Notes under the pieces: model-generated
The model's input: the letters and a program-made list of their open reading frames with translations, nothing else
Databases searched by the model: none
Told to the model about the DNA's origin: nothing
Position numbers and translations under genes: made by a program
Shown here: positions 23,109 through 30,930 of the stretch, in pieces
How the letters are laid out: the number at the start of each line of letters is the position of its first letter
Position numbering within the stretch: position 1 is the stretch's first letter
Source of the DNA: Undibacterium parvum
GTDB taxonomy: Bacteria; Pseudomonadota; Gammaproteobacteria; Burkholderiales; Burkholderiaceae_D
DNA length: 64,000 nt
Assembly: GCF_003955735.1 (NCBI RefSeq)
Contig: NZ_CP034464.1
Span: 1,922,001 to 1,986,000, forward strand
Reading direction: 5' to 3'

Positions 23109-23253
23109 GTGATACTCCTAAGAAAAAATGCCCGTAGCAGACGAGCCTAGTGGGGAAACTGCAAAAAACAGTTTACTGCAATCTACATGCCCTTTTCACA
23201 TGAAAGTTTTGAAAAGCTGCTGAAGAGAATGCGGCATGAAGAATTTTGGACAA

Positions 23254-23285
23254 AAAAAAGCTCCCGCAAAAACGGGAGCTTTTTT
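23254..23285 (-). terminator. Rho-independent terminator after the phasin gene
   Basis: A 13-bp stem, 23254-23266 with 23273-23285 (GCTCCCG/CGGGAGC core plus A/T run), 32 bases after the phasin stop. It separates phasin transcription from the thiolase gene. Confidence 0.9.
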
Positions 23286-23316
23286 AAAGCATTAAAACCA
23301 AAAATACGGTTTCAAC

Positions 23317-23877
23317 TTATTTTTTCTTTGCTGTCACTTTGTCTGCTGCCTGAGTGAATTGCTGAGTTGCATTCGCCAGGTTTTCTTCCAAAGTTTGTAC
23401 GGCTTGCTTAGTTGTCTTAGACAGTTGCTCGTAACCTGCGTTGATGTTACCAACCACTGTTTTCAATGCAGTAACAGCTTGCTCGGAACCAGCTGGCGCA
23501 TTTTTTGTTACTTCGTCGATCAGGGAAGATACTTTAGCGTTAGTTTCAGCGATATGCGCTTCAACTGCTTTAGTGAATTCTTGCTGAGTTGCAGTAGTGA
23601 TGCTAGCTAAGTGGCGACCGTATGCCAATGCTTTTTCAGCAGTTGGTTTAGCTTGTGCAGTAGTCAAAGAGATGAATTCTTGTGCGTCTTTTACGCCAGC
23701 TAATTGTTTAGCAGCGGCTGAGCTTTCTTCGAAAGAAGCTTTAGCGGCATTCACGTTCAGGGAAACGAATTGTTCCAAACCTTCGAATGCTTTTTTGTTC
23801 AATGAAGTCAAAGCAGCGAATTGTGTTTCCAAACTAGCTTTAGTAGCGGCAATAAATTGTTCTGGTGTTGTGTACAT
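23317..23877 (-). CDS. Phasin family protein
   Basis: A 186-residue, Ala/Lys/Gln-rich, all-helical protein of the Burkholderiales phasin family (MYTTPEQFIAATKASLETQFAALTSLNKKAFEGLEQFVSLN). Phasins coat polyhydroxyalkanoate granules and control their size. It ends in a basic tail (ADKVTAKKK). GGAGAAG precedes the ATG. With its own terminator it is likely a monocistronic, highly expressed gene. Its neighbour, the thiolase, makes the precursor of the polymer. Confidence 0.92.
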   Translation of the reverse strand: MYTTPEQFIAATKASLETQFAALTSLNKKAFEGLEQFVSLNVNAAKASFEESSAAAKQLAGVKDAQEFISLTTAQAKPTAEKALAYGRHLASITTATQQEFTKAVEAHIAETNAKVSSLIDEVTKNAPAGSEQAVTALKTVVGNINAGYEQLSKTTKQAVQTLEENLANATQQFTQAADKVTAKKK

Positions 23878-24055
23878 GGTCTTCTCCGGTGTAGTAAAAA
23901 ATAAACATAAATGGCAGTGATGTTCAAAAATTTACTTGAATAACGCACTGCAACAAATTCTATTCTACGCCTTAATTTAATCGAGTCAAGCACTTTTTGT
24001 GCGCTGCACCAAATATATTTATTGCATCTTATCTTAAAACAATAATGTAAATTAT

Positions 24056-24541
24056 TTAAGTATTTATGCTTTTCTCCAGACTTAGCAATGCCACTTTATT
24101 GGGCAAACCACCAGCATATCCTGTGAGTGCACCTGAACTGGCAATCACTCTATGGCAGGGCACAATAATCGAAATTGGATTCCGCCCATTCGCAGCGCCC
24201 ACTGCACGCACAGCAGCTGGCTTGCCGATCTGAGCTGCGATATCGGCATAACTTGCCGTGCTGCCGTAAGTAAGTTTACGCAAAGCTTGCCATACCGCTT
24301 GTTGAAATTGCGTGCCCTGCGACAAATCCAGCGGCAAATCAAACTCTTGTCTTTGCCCTTTGAAGTAGCTGCCTAACTGTGCAGCAGTTTGTTGCAACAC
24401 AGCATGCTCATCATTACGTCGCCAACCGGCCATACCCTTGAAATGACGGTGCTCTGCAAAATACACACCTGCCAAGCCACGCTCGCTCGCCGCGAGTAAC
24501 AGAGGGCCGAGCGGACTTTGATAATAGAGATACTCAAGCAT
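24056..24541 (-). CDS. ogt: Methylated-DNA--protein-cysteine S-methyltransferase
   Basis: A 161-residue repair protein that transfers the methyl group from O6-methylguanine (and O4-methylthymine) to itself. The acceptor is Cys129 in IIVPCHRVI; the helix-turn-helix segment with the arginine finger is AVRAVGAANGRNP. It is of Ogt type, with no Ada regulatory half. It starts two bases after the stop of the Ada/AlkA fusion gene, so the two are one operon for alkylation repair. Confidence 0.94.
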   Translation of the reverse strand: MLEYLYYQSPLGPLLLAASERGLAGVYFAEHRHFKGMAGWRRNDEHAVLQQTAAQLGSYFKGQRQEFDLPLDLSQGTQFQQAVWQALRKLTYGSTASYADIAAQIGKPAAVRAVGAANGRNPISIIVPCHRVIASSGALTGYAGGLPNKVALLSLEKSINT

Positions 24542-24543
24542 GT

Positions 24544-26142
24544 TTATTCCTCAGACAAAGATTGCCACAACAATAAAGCGGCATACGAACGCCAAGGCGA
24601 CCAAGCCTGTGCGCGTGCCAACAACTGTTTCTCAGTCAACCTGGTTTCCGGCGCGATCGCAGCCGCTTTTTGCAAACCCAGATCGCCGCCGGGAAAAGCG
24701 TCCGGGTAACGCAAAGCTCGCAAAGCGATGTATTGCGCGGTCCACTCACCGATGCCAACGACAGTTTTAAGATGCACGACCATCTGTTCCTGACTCGATT
24801 GCAGCGGTGCTTGCAAGCCACCTTCCAGGGTGAAACGCGCAAGGTTTTGTATCGTCGCGGCGCGTGTCTTTGGCACACCTATACTGGCGATCTCTTCAAG
24901 CGGCAATTGTGCCAGTAAGGCAGGACTAGGAAAATGATGGCTGACACTGGCAAATGGCGTTTCAATTTTTTCACCAAATCTTTGCACCAGTCGTCCTGAC
25001 ACGGTGGTGGCACCCGCCACGCTGACCTGTTGCCCCAGTACTGCACGTATCGCCAGCTCAAAACTATCGAAAGCGCCAGGCACGCGCAAGCCGGGATTGC
25101 GCGCCATCTGCGCCGCCATCAACGCATCGCTCTCTAAATGCGATTGAATCACACTGGGATTGGCTTCCAGATCAAACTGCGTGCGCACTTTCGCCAACAA
25201 GGGCATCAACACCGATGACAGACCAGGAGCAACCTGCAAGGCCAATTGTCCGCTTTCAGGCAAATGGCTGACCTGGATCCAGCCGCTCTTGCCGTTCATT
25301 TGCACGCTACGTACATACGCCCCACTCTCCAAAACCGCCTCCAGCCCCGGCATGGCGCGCCCTTTTAAATAAGCCAGCAAGGCATCCCAGGCATATGGCG
25401 GACGATATGCCAGACGCAGTACCAGGCCTTCACTCTCGTCCCTGCTGGCGCGCCGGATTGAACTCGGTGTCATTTGATAGCGTTGTTCAAACAAGGCATT
25501 AAAGCGTCTGAGACTGCCAAAGCCAGCGGCGTAAGCCAGTTCCGCCATTGGCAAGCGGGTTTCCTGCAGCAGCTTCTTGGCAAATAGCAGGCGCTGGGTT
25601 TGCGCTAACTCAACTGGCGTGACGCCAAACTCCTGCAGTAAGACCCGCCGTAACTGGCGTGAGGATAAACCGACCTGTTCCGACAATTGTTCTATGCTGC
25701 CCTCGTTTAAGGCACCGGCAACAATTTTTTGCCAGACCCCGAAGGCCAGATTTTGTTGTAAAGCATACGGTGCCAGTTCAGGACGACAACGCAGACAAGG
25801 CCGAAAACCAGCGGCCTCAGCCGCCGCCGCCGAACTATAAAAGACACAGGACGAAGCACGCGGTTTCTTGGCACTACAAACTGGCCGGCAATAAATCCCG
25901 GTGGTGGTAACGCCAGTAAAAAATACACCATCGAAACGGCTGTCCTTAGACAGCACCGCACGGTAATAGGCTTGATCCCGCTGACTAAAATTCGGCGCAG
26001 AATTGGACGCAGACTCGCAAGGCATGCTGGTGAATGGGGCGTCCGGCAAGTCGGACTGGGAGTGTAGTGGTGTGCGTATACTAGCCATATCGAATGCGGG
26101 TATTGCCTGTTTTTCTGTAAGATATTGATCGTTATACGGCAA
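24544..26142 (-). CDS. Ada-type regulator fused to AlkA 3-methyladenine DNA glycosylase
   Basis: A protein of up to 532 residues. The N-terminus is an Ada zinc domain with ligands Cys85, Cys89, Cys116 and Cys119 (GIYCRPVC ... FRPCLRCR), which senses methyl phosphotriesters. Then come two AraC helix-turn-helix units (about 145-235), an AlkA N-domain and a HhH-GPD glycosylase domain (VVGIGEWTAQYIALRA, FPGGDLGLQ with the catalytic Asp). So a single protein can sense damage, activate transcription and excise alkylated bases, while methyl transfer from O6-methylguanine is left to the downstream ogt. The start is unsure: 26142 is a TTG; ATG codons at 26088 and 26025 are alternatives, the last close to the domain edge. 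Confidence 0.9.
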   Translation of the reverse strand: MPYNDQYLTEKQAIPAFDMASIRTPLHSQSDLPDAPFTSMPCESASNSAPNFSQRDQAYYRAVLSKDSRFDGVFFTGVTTTGIYCRPVCSAKKPRASSCVFYSSAAAAEAAGFRPCLRCRPELAPYALQQNLAFGVWQKIVAGALNEGSIEQLSEQVGLSSRQLRRVLLQEFGVTPVELAQTQRLLFAKKLLQETRLPMAELAYAAGFGSLRRFNALFEQRYQMTPSSIRRASRDESEGLVLRLAYRPPYAWDALLAYLKGRAMPGLEAVLESGAYVRSVQMNGKSGWIQVSHLPESGQLALQVAPGLSSVLMPLLAKVRTQFDLEANPSVIQSHLESDALMAAQMARNPGLRVPGAFDSFELAIRAVLGQQVSVAGATTVSGRLVQRFGEKIETPFASVSHHFPSPALLAQLPLEEIASIGVPKTRAATIQNLARFTLEGGLQAPLQSSQEQMVVHLKTVVGIGEWTAQYIALRALRYPDAFPGGDLGLQKAAAIAPETRLTEKQLLARAQAWSPWRSYAALLLWQSLSEE

Positions 26143-26533
26143 TCCACCATCGATATCTAGCCATTTTCGGACAGTAAATCAGCATTCAAGATGCACATTG
26201 CCCGGCCTCCAATCTGAGCTTACGCGTAGCAACCATCGCCGTGCCCCGCTTTGGCGCAACTGTCTGAAAATAAAATTAGGCATGCCCAAGGCGCATATTC
26301 CATGCGGGTTTCCAGCCAGCCTTGCCTGCAAGGCGCATGGAATATGCGCCTTGGGCTACCTAGTTATTTTTCCATTTCAGCGTGCCGCTATCCTGTAGCC
26401 GCCTGCCTGGTTTCCTCCAGCTCTGGCAGGTCGGGTTGACCAGTCCACATGCAGTTTTAAATTGCGCTACACTGATTTGCTCAAGCGTGAAGCTTGATGC
26501 TAGCTACGTTTACCTCAACTAACACACAGTCCC
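26143..26533. other. Divergent intergenic region holding a palindromic repeat
   Basis: Between the Ada/AlkA and MFS genes. It must contain both promoters. Its main feature is the repeat at 26285-26355, described separately. No gene is seen. Confidence 0.6.
26285..26355. repeat. REP-like palindromic repeat, copy A
   Basis: A perfect 22-bp inverted repeat, 26285-26306 with 26334-26355, around a 27-base loop. The arm core GCGCATATTCCATGCG recurs at 27901-27957 and 48672-48730, and the loop (GGTTTCCAGCC...TTGCCTGCAAGG) is related among copies. Confidence 0.88.
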
Positions 26534-27748
26534 ATGCGCACAGCCTCTACTCCTGATTTAAAAACCGTACTGATCGCCACTGGCTTTATTCTGACTCTGG
26601 CGATGGGGGTGCGGCATGGTTTTGGTTTCTGGATGCAACCGATCTCGCAGGCACATGGCTGGACCCGCGAAACCTACTCGCTGGCACTGGCAGTACAAAA
26701 TTTGATGTGGGGCGTGTTCGGCCCGTTTGCCGGTATGGCGGTGGATAAATTCGGCACCACCCGTGTCATCATCATCGGTGCGGTTTTGTATGCCGCCGGT
26801 TTGCTATGGATGTCGCTCATCGACCAGCCCACTCTGTTCATTGCCGGTTCCGGTATTTTGATCGGGGCGGCGCTGGCCTGTACTGCGTTTGGCGCGGTCA
26901 GCGGCATCATAGGGCGCACCGCACCGGAAGCGAAACGCTCCTGGGCCTTTGGCATGTCGTCTGCTGCCAGCTCTTTTGGGCAATTTGTGATGATGCCGGT
27001 CGAGCAGCAATTGATTAACCATAGCGGCTGGCAAAATGCGTTCTACTTGCTAGCGGCGCTGCTACTGGTGGTGATGATACCGATGGCATTACGTCTGCGT
27101 GAACCCGCCATCATCCATCACGACGGGCCACAGCAAAGCATCATGGAAGCGATCCGCGAAGCCTTCGCGCATGGCCCTTTCCGCCTGCTGTTAGCAGGGT
27201 ATTTTGTATGCGGATTCCAGGTCGTATTTATCGCGGTGCACATGCCCGCTTATCTGAAGGATAAAGGAATTATGGATCCCAACGTGGCGGTCTACGCACT
27301 GGCGCTGATAGGCCTGTTCAATATCTTCGGCTCGTATTACGCAGGCAAGCTAGGCGGCATCTTCCCTAAACACTACTTGCTCTCGTCCATCTACATCAGC
27401 CGCACCGTGGTTATAGGCTTGTTCCTACTGGCGCCCTTGTCGCCCTATTCTGTGTATATTTTTGCCGCTGCAATGGGCTTATTGTGGCTCTCGACCGTGC
27501 CGCTCACCAATGGCGTGATTGCCGGTATTTTTGGGATGAAATATCTGTCTATGTTGTCGGGCTTTGTATTCTTCTCGCACCAGCTAGGCAGCTTCCTCGG
27601 GGTTTGGCTGGGCGGCTATATTTATACCAAGACCGGTAATTACAATATGGTTTGGATGATCACGCTGGCATTGGGCCTCTTTGCCACTTTGATTAATTTA
27701 CCTATCAATGAAAAGCCGATACAGCGCGCCAGCGCACTAGCCGCATGA
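26534..27748 (+). CDS. MFS transporter (monocarboxylate/oxalate-formate-like)
   Basis: A 404-residue inner-membrane protein with 12 predicted helices. The start TGFILTLAMGVRHGFGFWMQPI, the loop 2-3 motif GMAVDKFGTTRVI and the overall layout resemble MFS transporters for monocarboxylates and related anions. The substrate is not readable. The stop overlaps the ATG of a 43-residue membrane ORF (ATGA). Palindromic repeats lie on both sides of this two-gene unit. Confidence 0.9.
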   Translation: MRTASTPDLKTVLIATGFILTLAMGVRHGFGFWMQPISQAHGWTRETYSLALAVQNLMWGVFGPFAGMAVDKFGTTRVIIIGAVLYAAGLLWMSLIDQPTLFIAGSGILIGAALACTAFGAVSGIIGRTAPEAKRSWAFGMSSAASSFGQFVMMPVEQQLINHSGWQNAFYLLAALLLVVMIPMALRLREPAIIHHDGPQQSIMEAIREAFAHGPFRLLLAGYFVCGFQVVFIAVHMPAYLKDKGIMDPNVAVYALALIGLFNIFGSYYAGKLGGIFPKHYLLSSIYISRTVVIGLFLLAPLSPYSVYIFAAAMGLLWLSTVPLTNGVIAGIFGMKYLSMLSGFVFFSHQLGSFLGVWLGGYIYTKTGNYNMVWMITLALGLFATLINLPINEKPIQRASALAA

Positions 27749-27876
27749 AGAGCCATCCCTTACTCGCCAAGTTGTTGCTGAGCGCCTTGCTGGCAGCCAT
27801 ACTGACGCTGGCGTTTCTGGCTTATCTGCAACCAGCATTTGTACTCGATCTGGCCAATCGTTTTATTTTGTGCTGA
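27745..27876 (+). CDS. Small membrane protein coupled to the MFS transporter (43 aa)
   Basis: The ATG overlaps the MFS stop codon (ATGA), a classic coupling arrangement. The 43-residue product has a short basic start (MKSHPLLAK), one hydrophobic helix (LLLSALLAAILTLAFLAYLQP) and a short tail ending in Cys. It is not a family I recognise. The overlap and the clean hydrophobic profile argue that it is real, perhaps a small partner of the transporter; function is unknown. Confidence 0.6.
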   Translation: MKSHPLLAKLLLSALLAAILTLAFLAYLQPAFVLDLANRFILC

Positions 27877-27900
27877 AAATCGATGCGCCCTAGACCCAGT

Positions 27901-27957
27901 ACCCATGCGGCTTTCCAGCCTGCCTAGCCTGCAGCCCGCATGGAATATGCGCGCTGG
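27901..27957. repeat. REP-like palindromic repeat, copy B (left arm incomplete)
   Basis: The right arm CCGCATGGAATATGCGC is intact (27936-27952), but the left arm keeps only CCATGCGG before degenerating. The loop matches copy A (GCTTTCCAGCC...TAGCCTGCAGC). It lies 24 bases after the small membrane ORF. Confidence 0.8.
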
Positions 27958-28134
27958 CAGAGGTGCTTGGCGGTTTATTCTTTGAACTGATCACTACCAA
28001 GCTGATCCAATGCTATGATTTTGTGTATGCGTTTTTTAGCTCGCTTGGCAAATAGCTAGTACCTTTAAAACGCAATGTTCCCCCTAAAAATATCTGGTGC
28101 AGCCCGCTGCCCCGACCCAACCTAGAAAGCGATC

Positions 28135-30321
28135 ATGACAAAAACCTTGCTCATGTTGCTGTGTTCTAGCCTGGCAATCCAAGCCAGTCTAGCCGCAGAC
28201 ACGACCCCAAGCACGCCGGCAGAAAAAAATTCTGCCCAGACTAAGCTAGCTGCTACCCCAATTGACGTGTCTGGTCTCAACCCCTTGCTCAGCGTCAGCA
28301 CTTTGCAGTACCAATTCCCGCCTTTCGACAAGATACAAAACGCCCATTTTGCACCGGCGTTTGCCGAGGCGATGCGTCAGCACAACGCCGAAATCAGAAC
28401 GATCGCCGACAATCCAGCCAAACCGAGCTTTGACAATACCGTGCTCGCGATGGAGAGCGCCGGGCAAACCTTAGGGCGGGTTTCTCGTGATTTCTTTAAT
28501 CTCAGTTCTGCCAATACCAATCCGACCATGGAAGCCTTGTCGCGCGACTTAGCCCCCAAACTGGCGGCGCACAACGACACCATTTATCTCAATGAAAAAC
28601 TGTTTGAGCGCCTCAGTGCGGTGTATGAATTCCGCGCTAACCTGGCGCTGGATGCTGAATCGCGGCGTCTGCTAGAGCGCTATTACACTGACTTCATACG
28701 GTCCGGCGCCAAGCTCTCGGCCGCTGACAAAATCAATCTGAAAAGCATGAACGCCCAATTGGCAACACTGGCCACCCGCTTTGGCCAAAACATTTTGAAC
28801 GAAACCAATCTGTCGGCCTTGATCGTGGAAAACAAGGCGGAGTTAAAGGGCTTATCCAAAGATGAGATTAAAGCCGCTGCCGATGCCGCCAAGGCGCGCG
28901 GCTTAGAAGGCAAATACCTGATCGCCTTGATGAACACCACTGGCCAGCCCTACCTCAGCAGCCTCGCCGATCGCGAGTTACGCAAACGCCTGTATGAAGC
29001 CTCGACCGAGCGCGCCAGCCACGGCGGAGAGTTCGACAACCAAGCCACCATACTGAGCATCGTCAAGCTACGCGCCGAACGCGCCGCCTTGTTGGGCTAC
29101 GCCAACCATGCGGCCTACACGCTGGAAGATGAAACCGCTAAAACCACCAGCGCAGTGAATAAAATGCTCAGTGAATTAGCCCCGGCAGCGGTGGCCAATG
29201 CGCGCCAGGAAGCGGCCGACATGCAAAAGCTGATCGATGCAAAAAAGGGCGGCTTCAAATTGGCGGCGTGGGACAGCGCCTATTACAGCGAACAAGTTCG
29301 CAAGCAAAAATATAGCTTTGACGAATCCCAATTGCGCCCTTACTTTGAACTCGATCACGTGCTAATCGACGGCGTTTTCTTTGCCGCCACCAAGCTATAC
29401 GGCATCACATTCAAAGAGCGCAAGGATTTACCGGTCTATCATCCTAGCGTAAGGGTGTTTGAAGTGTTTGACGTCGATGGAAAATCCATGGCCTTGTTCA
29501 TCGCCGACATGTATGCGCGCCAGAGCAAGCGCGGCGGCGCCTGGATGAATGCCTACACGCCACAATCGGGTCTGTTTGCAGCGCAAACTGTGATTGCCAA
29601 TCATCTCAATATTCCACAACCACCAGCTGGCCAGCCGACCTTACTCAGTTACGATGAAGTACGCACTGCCTTCCATGAGTTTGGCCATGCACTACACGGT
29701 ATGTTCTCGAATGTCCGTTACCCACGCTTCTCGGGTACTAATGTGCCCAGAGACTTCGTCGAGTATCCATCCCAGGTCAATGAGATGTGGGCAACCTGGC
29801 CTGAGGTTTTACAAAACTATGCCAAACACTACCAGACTGGTGCAGCGATGCCGGCCGAGTTACTCGCCAAGATCGCTGCCACTGGCAAATTCAATCAAGG
29901 TTTTGCCACCACTGAATATCTGGCCGCTTCCTTGCTGGACCAGCGCTGGCATCAGCTCACAGCCAACCAGATTCCTACGGATGTATTGGAATTTGAAGCG
30001 CTAGCACTCAAGCAGGCTGGGGTTGCCTTTGCTCCTGCACCTCCACGCTACCGTAGCAGCTATTTCTCGCACATATTTGGCGGCGGCTATTCGGCCGGCT
30101 ATTACGCTTATCTGTGGAGTGAAGTGCTAGACGCAGATACGGTAGACTGGTTTAAGGAGAACGGCGGCTTGAGCCGTAAAAATGGCGACTGGTTCCGTCA
30201 ACAATTACTCTCGCGCGGCGGCAGCGTCGATGCCATCGAAGCGTTCCGCCAGTTCCGCGGACGCGATGCCCAAATCGCCCCCTTACTGTTGCGACGTGGA
30301 CTCAAGACCGAGAGCAAATAG
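28135..30321 (+). CDS. dcp: M3-family zinc metallopeptidase, secreted peptidyl-dipeptidase (Dcp-like)
   Basis: A 728-residue peptidase with a signal peptide (cleavage near SLAA-D), so periplasmic or exported. The zinc site is HEFGH, with His514, Glu515 and His518 (TAFHEFGHALHGMFS), and the downstream Glu ligand is in the VEYPSQVNEMW block. The N-terminal half (NPLLSVSTLQYQFPPFDKI) matches Dcp, which removes dipeptides from C-termini. The family is often cytoplasmic in E. coli, so export is a difference. It stands alone with its own terminator. Confidence 0.92.
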   Translation: MTKTLLMLLCSSLAIQASLAADTTPSTPAEKNSAQTKLAATPIDVSGLNPLLSVSTLQYQFPPFDKIQNAHFAPAFAEAMRQHNAEIRTIADNPAKPSFDNTVLAMESAGQTLGRVSRDFFNLSSANTNPTMEALSRDLAPKLAAHNDTIYLNEKLFERLSAVYEFRANLALDAESRRLLERYYTDFIRSGAKLSAADKINLKSMNAQLATLATRFGQNILNETNLSALIVENKAELKGLSKDEIKAAADAAKARGLEGKYLIALMNTTGQPYLSSLADRELRKRLYEASTERASHGGEFDNQATILSIVKLRAERAALLGYANHAAYTLEDETAKTTSAVNKMLSELAPAAVANARQEAADMQKLIDAKKGGFKLAAWDSAYYSEQVRKQKYSFDESQLRPYFELDHVLIDGVFFAATKLYGITFKERKDLPVYHPSVRVFEVFDVDGKSMALFIADMYARQSKRGGAWMNAYTPQSGLFAAQTVIANHLNIPQPPAGQPTLLSYDEVRTAFHEFGHALHGMFSNVRYPRFSGTNVPRDFVEYPSQVNEMWATWPEVLQNYAKHYQTGAAMPAELLAKIAATGKFNQGFATTEYLAASLLDQRWHQLTANQIPTDVLEFEALALKQAGVAFAPAPPRYRSSYFSHIFGGGYSAGYYAYLWSEVLDADTVDWFKENGGLSRKNGDWFRQQLLSRGGSVDAIEAFRQFRGRDAQIAPLLLRRGLKTESK

Positions 30322-30348
30322 CTTCGCTGAAACTAGCGTAGATGCAAA

Positions 30349-30370
30349 AAGGGAGCCTAGGCTCCCTTTC
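30349..30370. terminator. Bidirectional terminator between dcp and the TonB-C protein gene
   Basis: A 16-base perfect palindrome (30351-30366, GGGAGCCTAGGCTCCC) with A residues before and T residues after, lying between convergent genes. Confidence 0.8.
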
Positions 30371-30390
30371 TTATTTGACGCAGATAAAAC

Positions 30391-30735
30391 TTATTCCAGC
30401 TTCCAGACAAAATCAACTTTAGACCACAGTTGTTCAGCTTTGCCGTCTTTGCTACCAGGCTTAAATTTACACTGGCTCAAAGCACTCAGCGCCGCCTTGT
30501 CCAAGCTCTTAGAACCACTCGATTTTTCGACTTTGGATTCGACTACCTTGCCATCGGTGCCAACCAGGAAACCCATGCCGACCGTACCGGTCTCTTCGTT
30601 CATGAGCGCTGCTTTTGGATATTTTGGAGGATCGCAAGACTTACTATCCATCACGGGTGCGACCTCTGCCGCAAATGAAGACGAAGCGGCAGCCAATAAA
30701 CAAGCGCTAGCAATCAGAGACAAACGAGTTTTCAT
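30391..30735 (-). CDS. Secreted TonB C-terminal-domain protein
   Basis: A 114-residue protein with a signal peptide (cleavage near SSFA-A) followed directly by a single TonB C-terminal domain (PPKYPKAALMNEETGTVGMGFLV ... SLDKAALSALSQCKFKP). It lacks the membrane anchor and Pro-rich linker of a working TonB, so it should be free in the periplasm, with two Cys residues (CDPP and SQCKF) that may form a disulfide. No ExbB/ExbD genes are nearby. It may bind TonB boxes or peptidoglycan; function unproven. Confidence 0.85.
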   Translation of the reverse strand: MKTRLSLIASACLLAAASSSFAAEVAPVMDSKSCDPPKYPKAALMNEETGTVGMGFLVGTDGKVVESKVEKSSGSKSLDKAALSALSQCKFKPGSKDGKAEQLWSKVDFVWKLE

Positions 30736-30822
30736 AAATACACTCTACTTTATTAAATAATTAAAAATTCTACGTCAACTTACGATAACAGCGCCAATCC
30801 TGAGGCAGCTTTGCCCCAGTCT

Positions 30823-30930
30823 TTAAGGACTTACTCAAAACTGTTCCAGCTAGGCGTACCGCCGCAGACAGTACTTTAGTACGGCAAGGCGGATACAACA
30901 ACGCTGGGACGGTTTTGCGTAAGTCCTTAA
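30823..30930. repeat. Long imperfect inverted repeat overlapping the chemoreceptor stop codon
   Basis: A 108-bp element whose ends are TTAAGGACTTAC / GTAAGTCCTTAA; the outer 28 bases pair at 25 positions. An inner part (GCCGTACTAAAGTAC on the minus strand) can fold too. The TAA stop of the chemoreceptor gene lies within the terminal TTAA. The right half recurs at 53782-53819. It looks like a MITE or a fixed 3' hairpin; no transposase gene is in the window. Confidence 0.82.
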
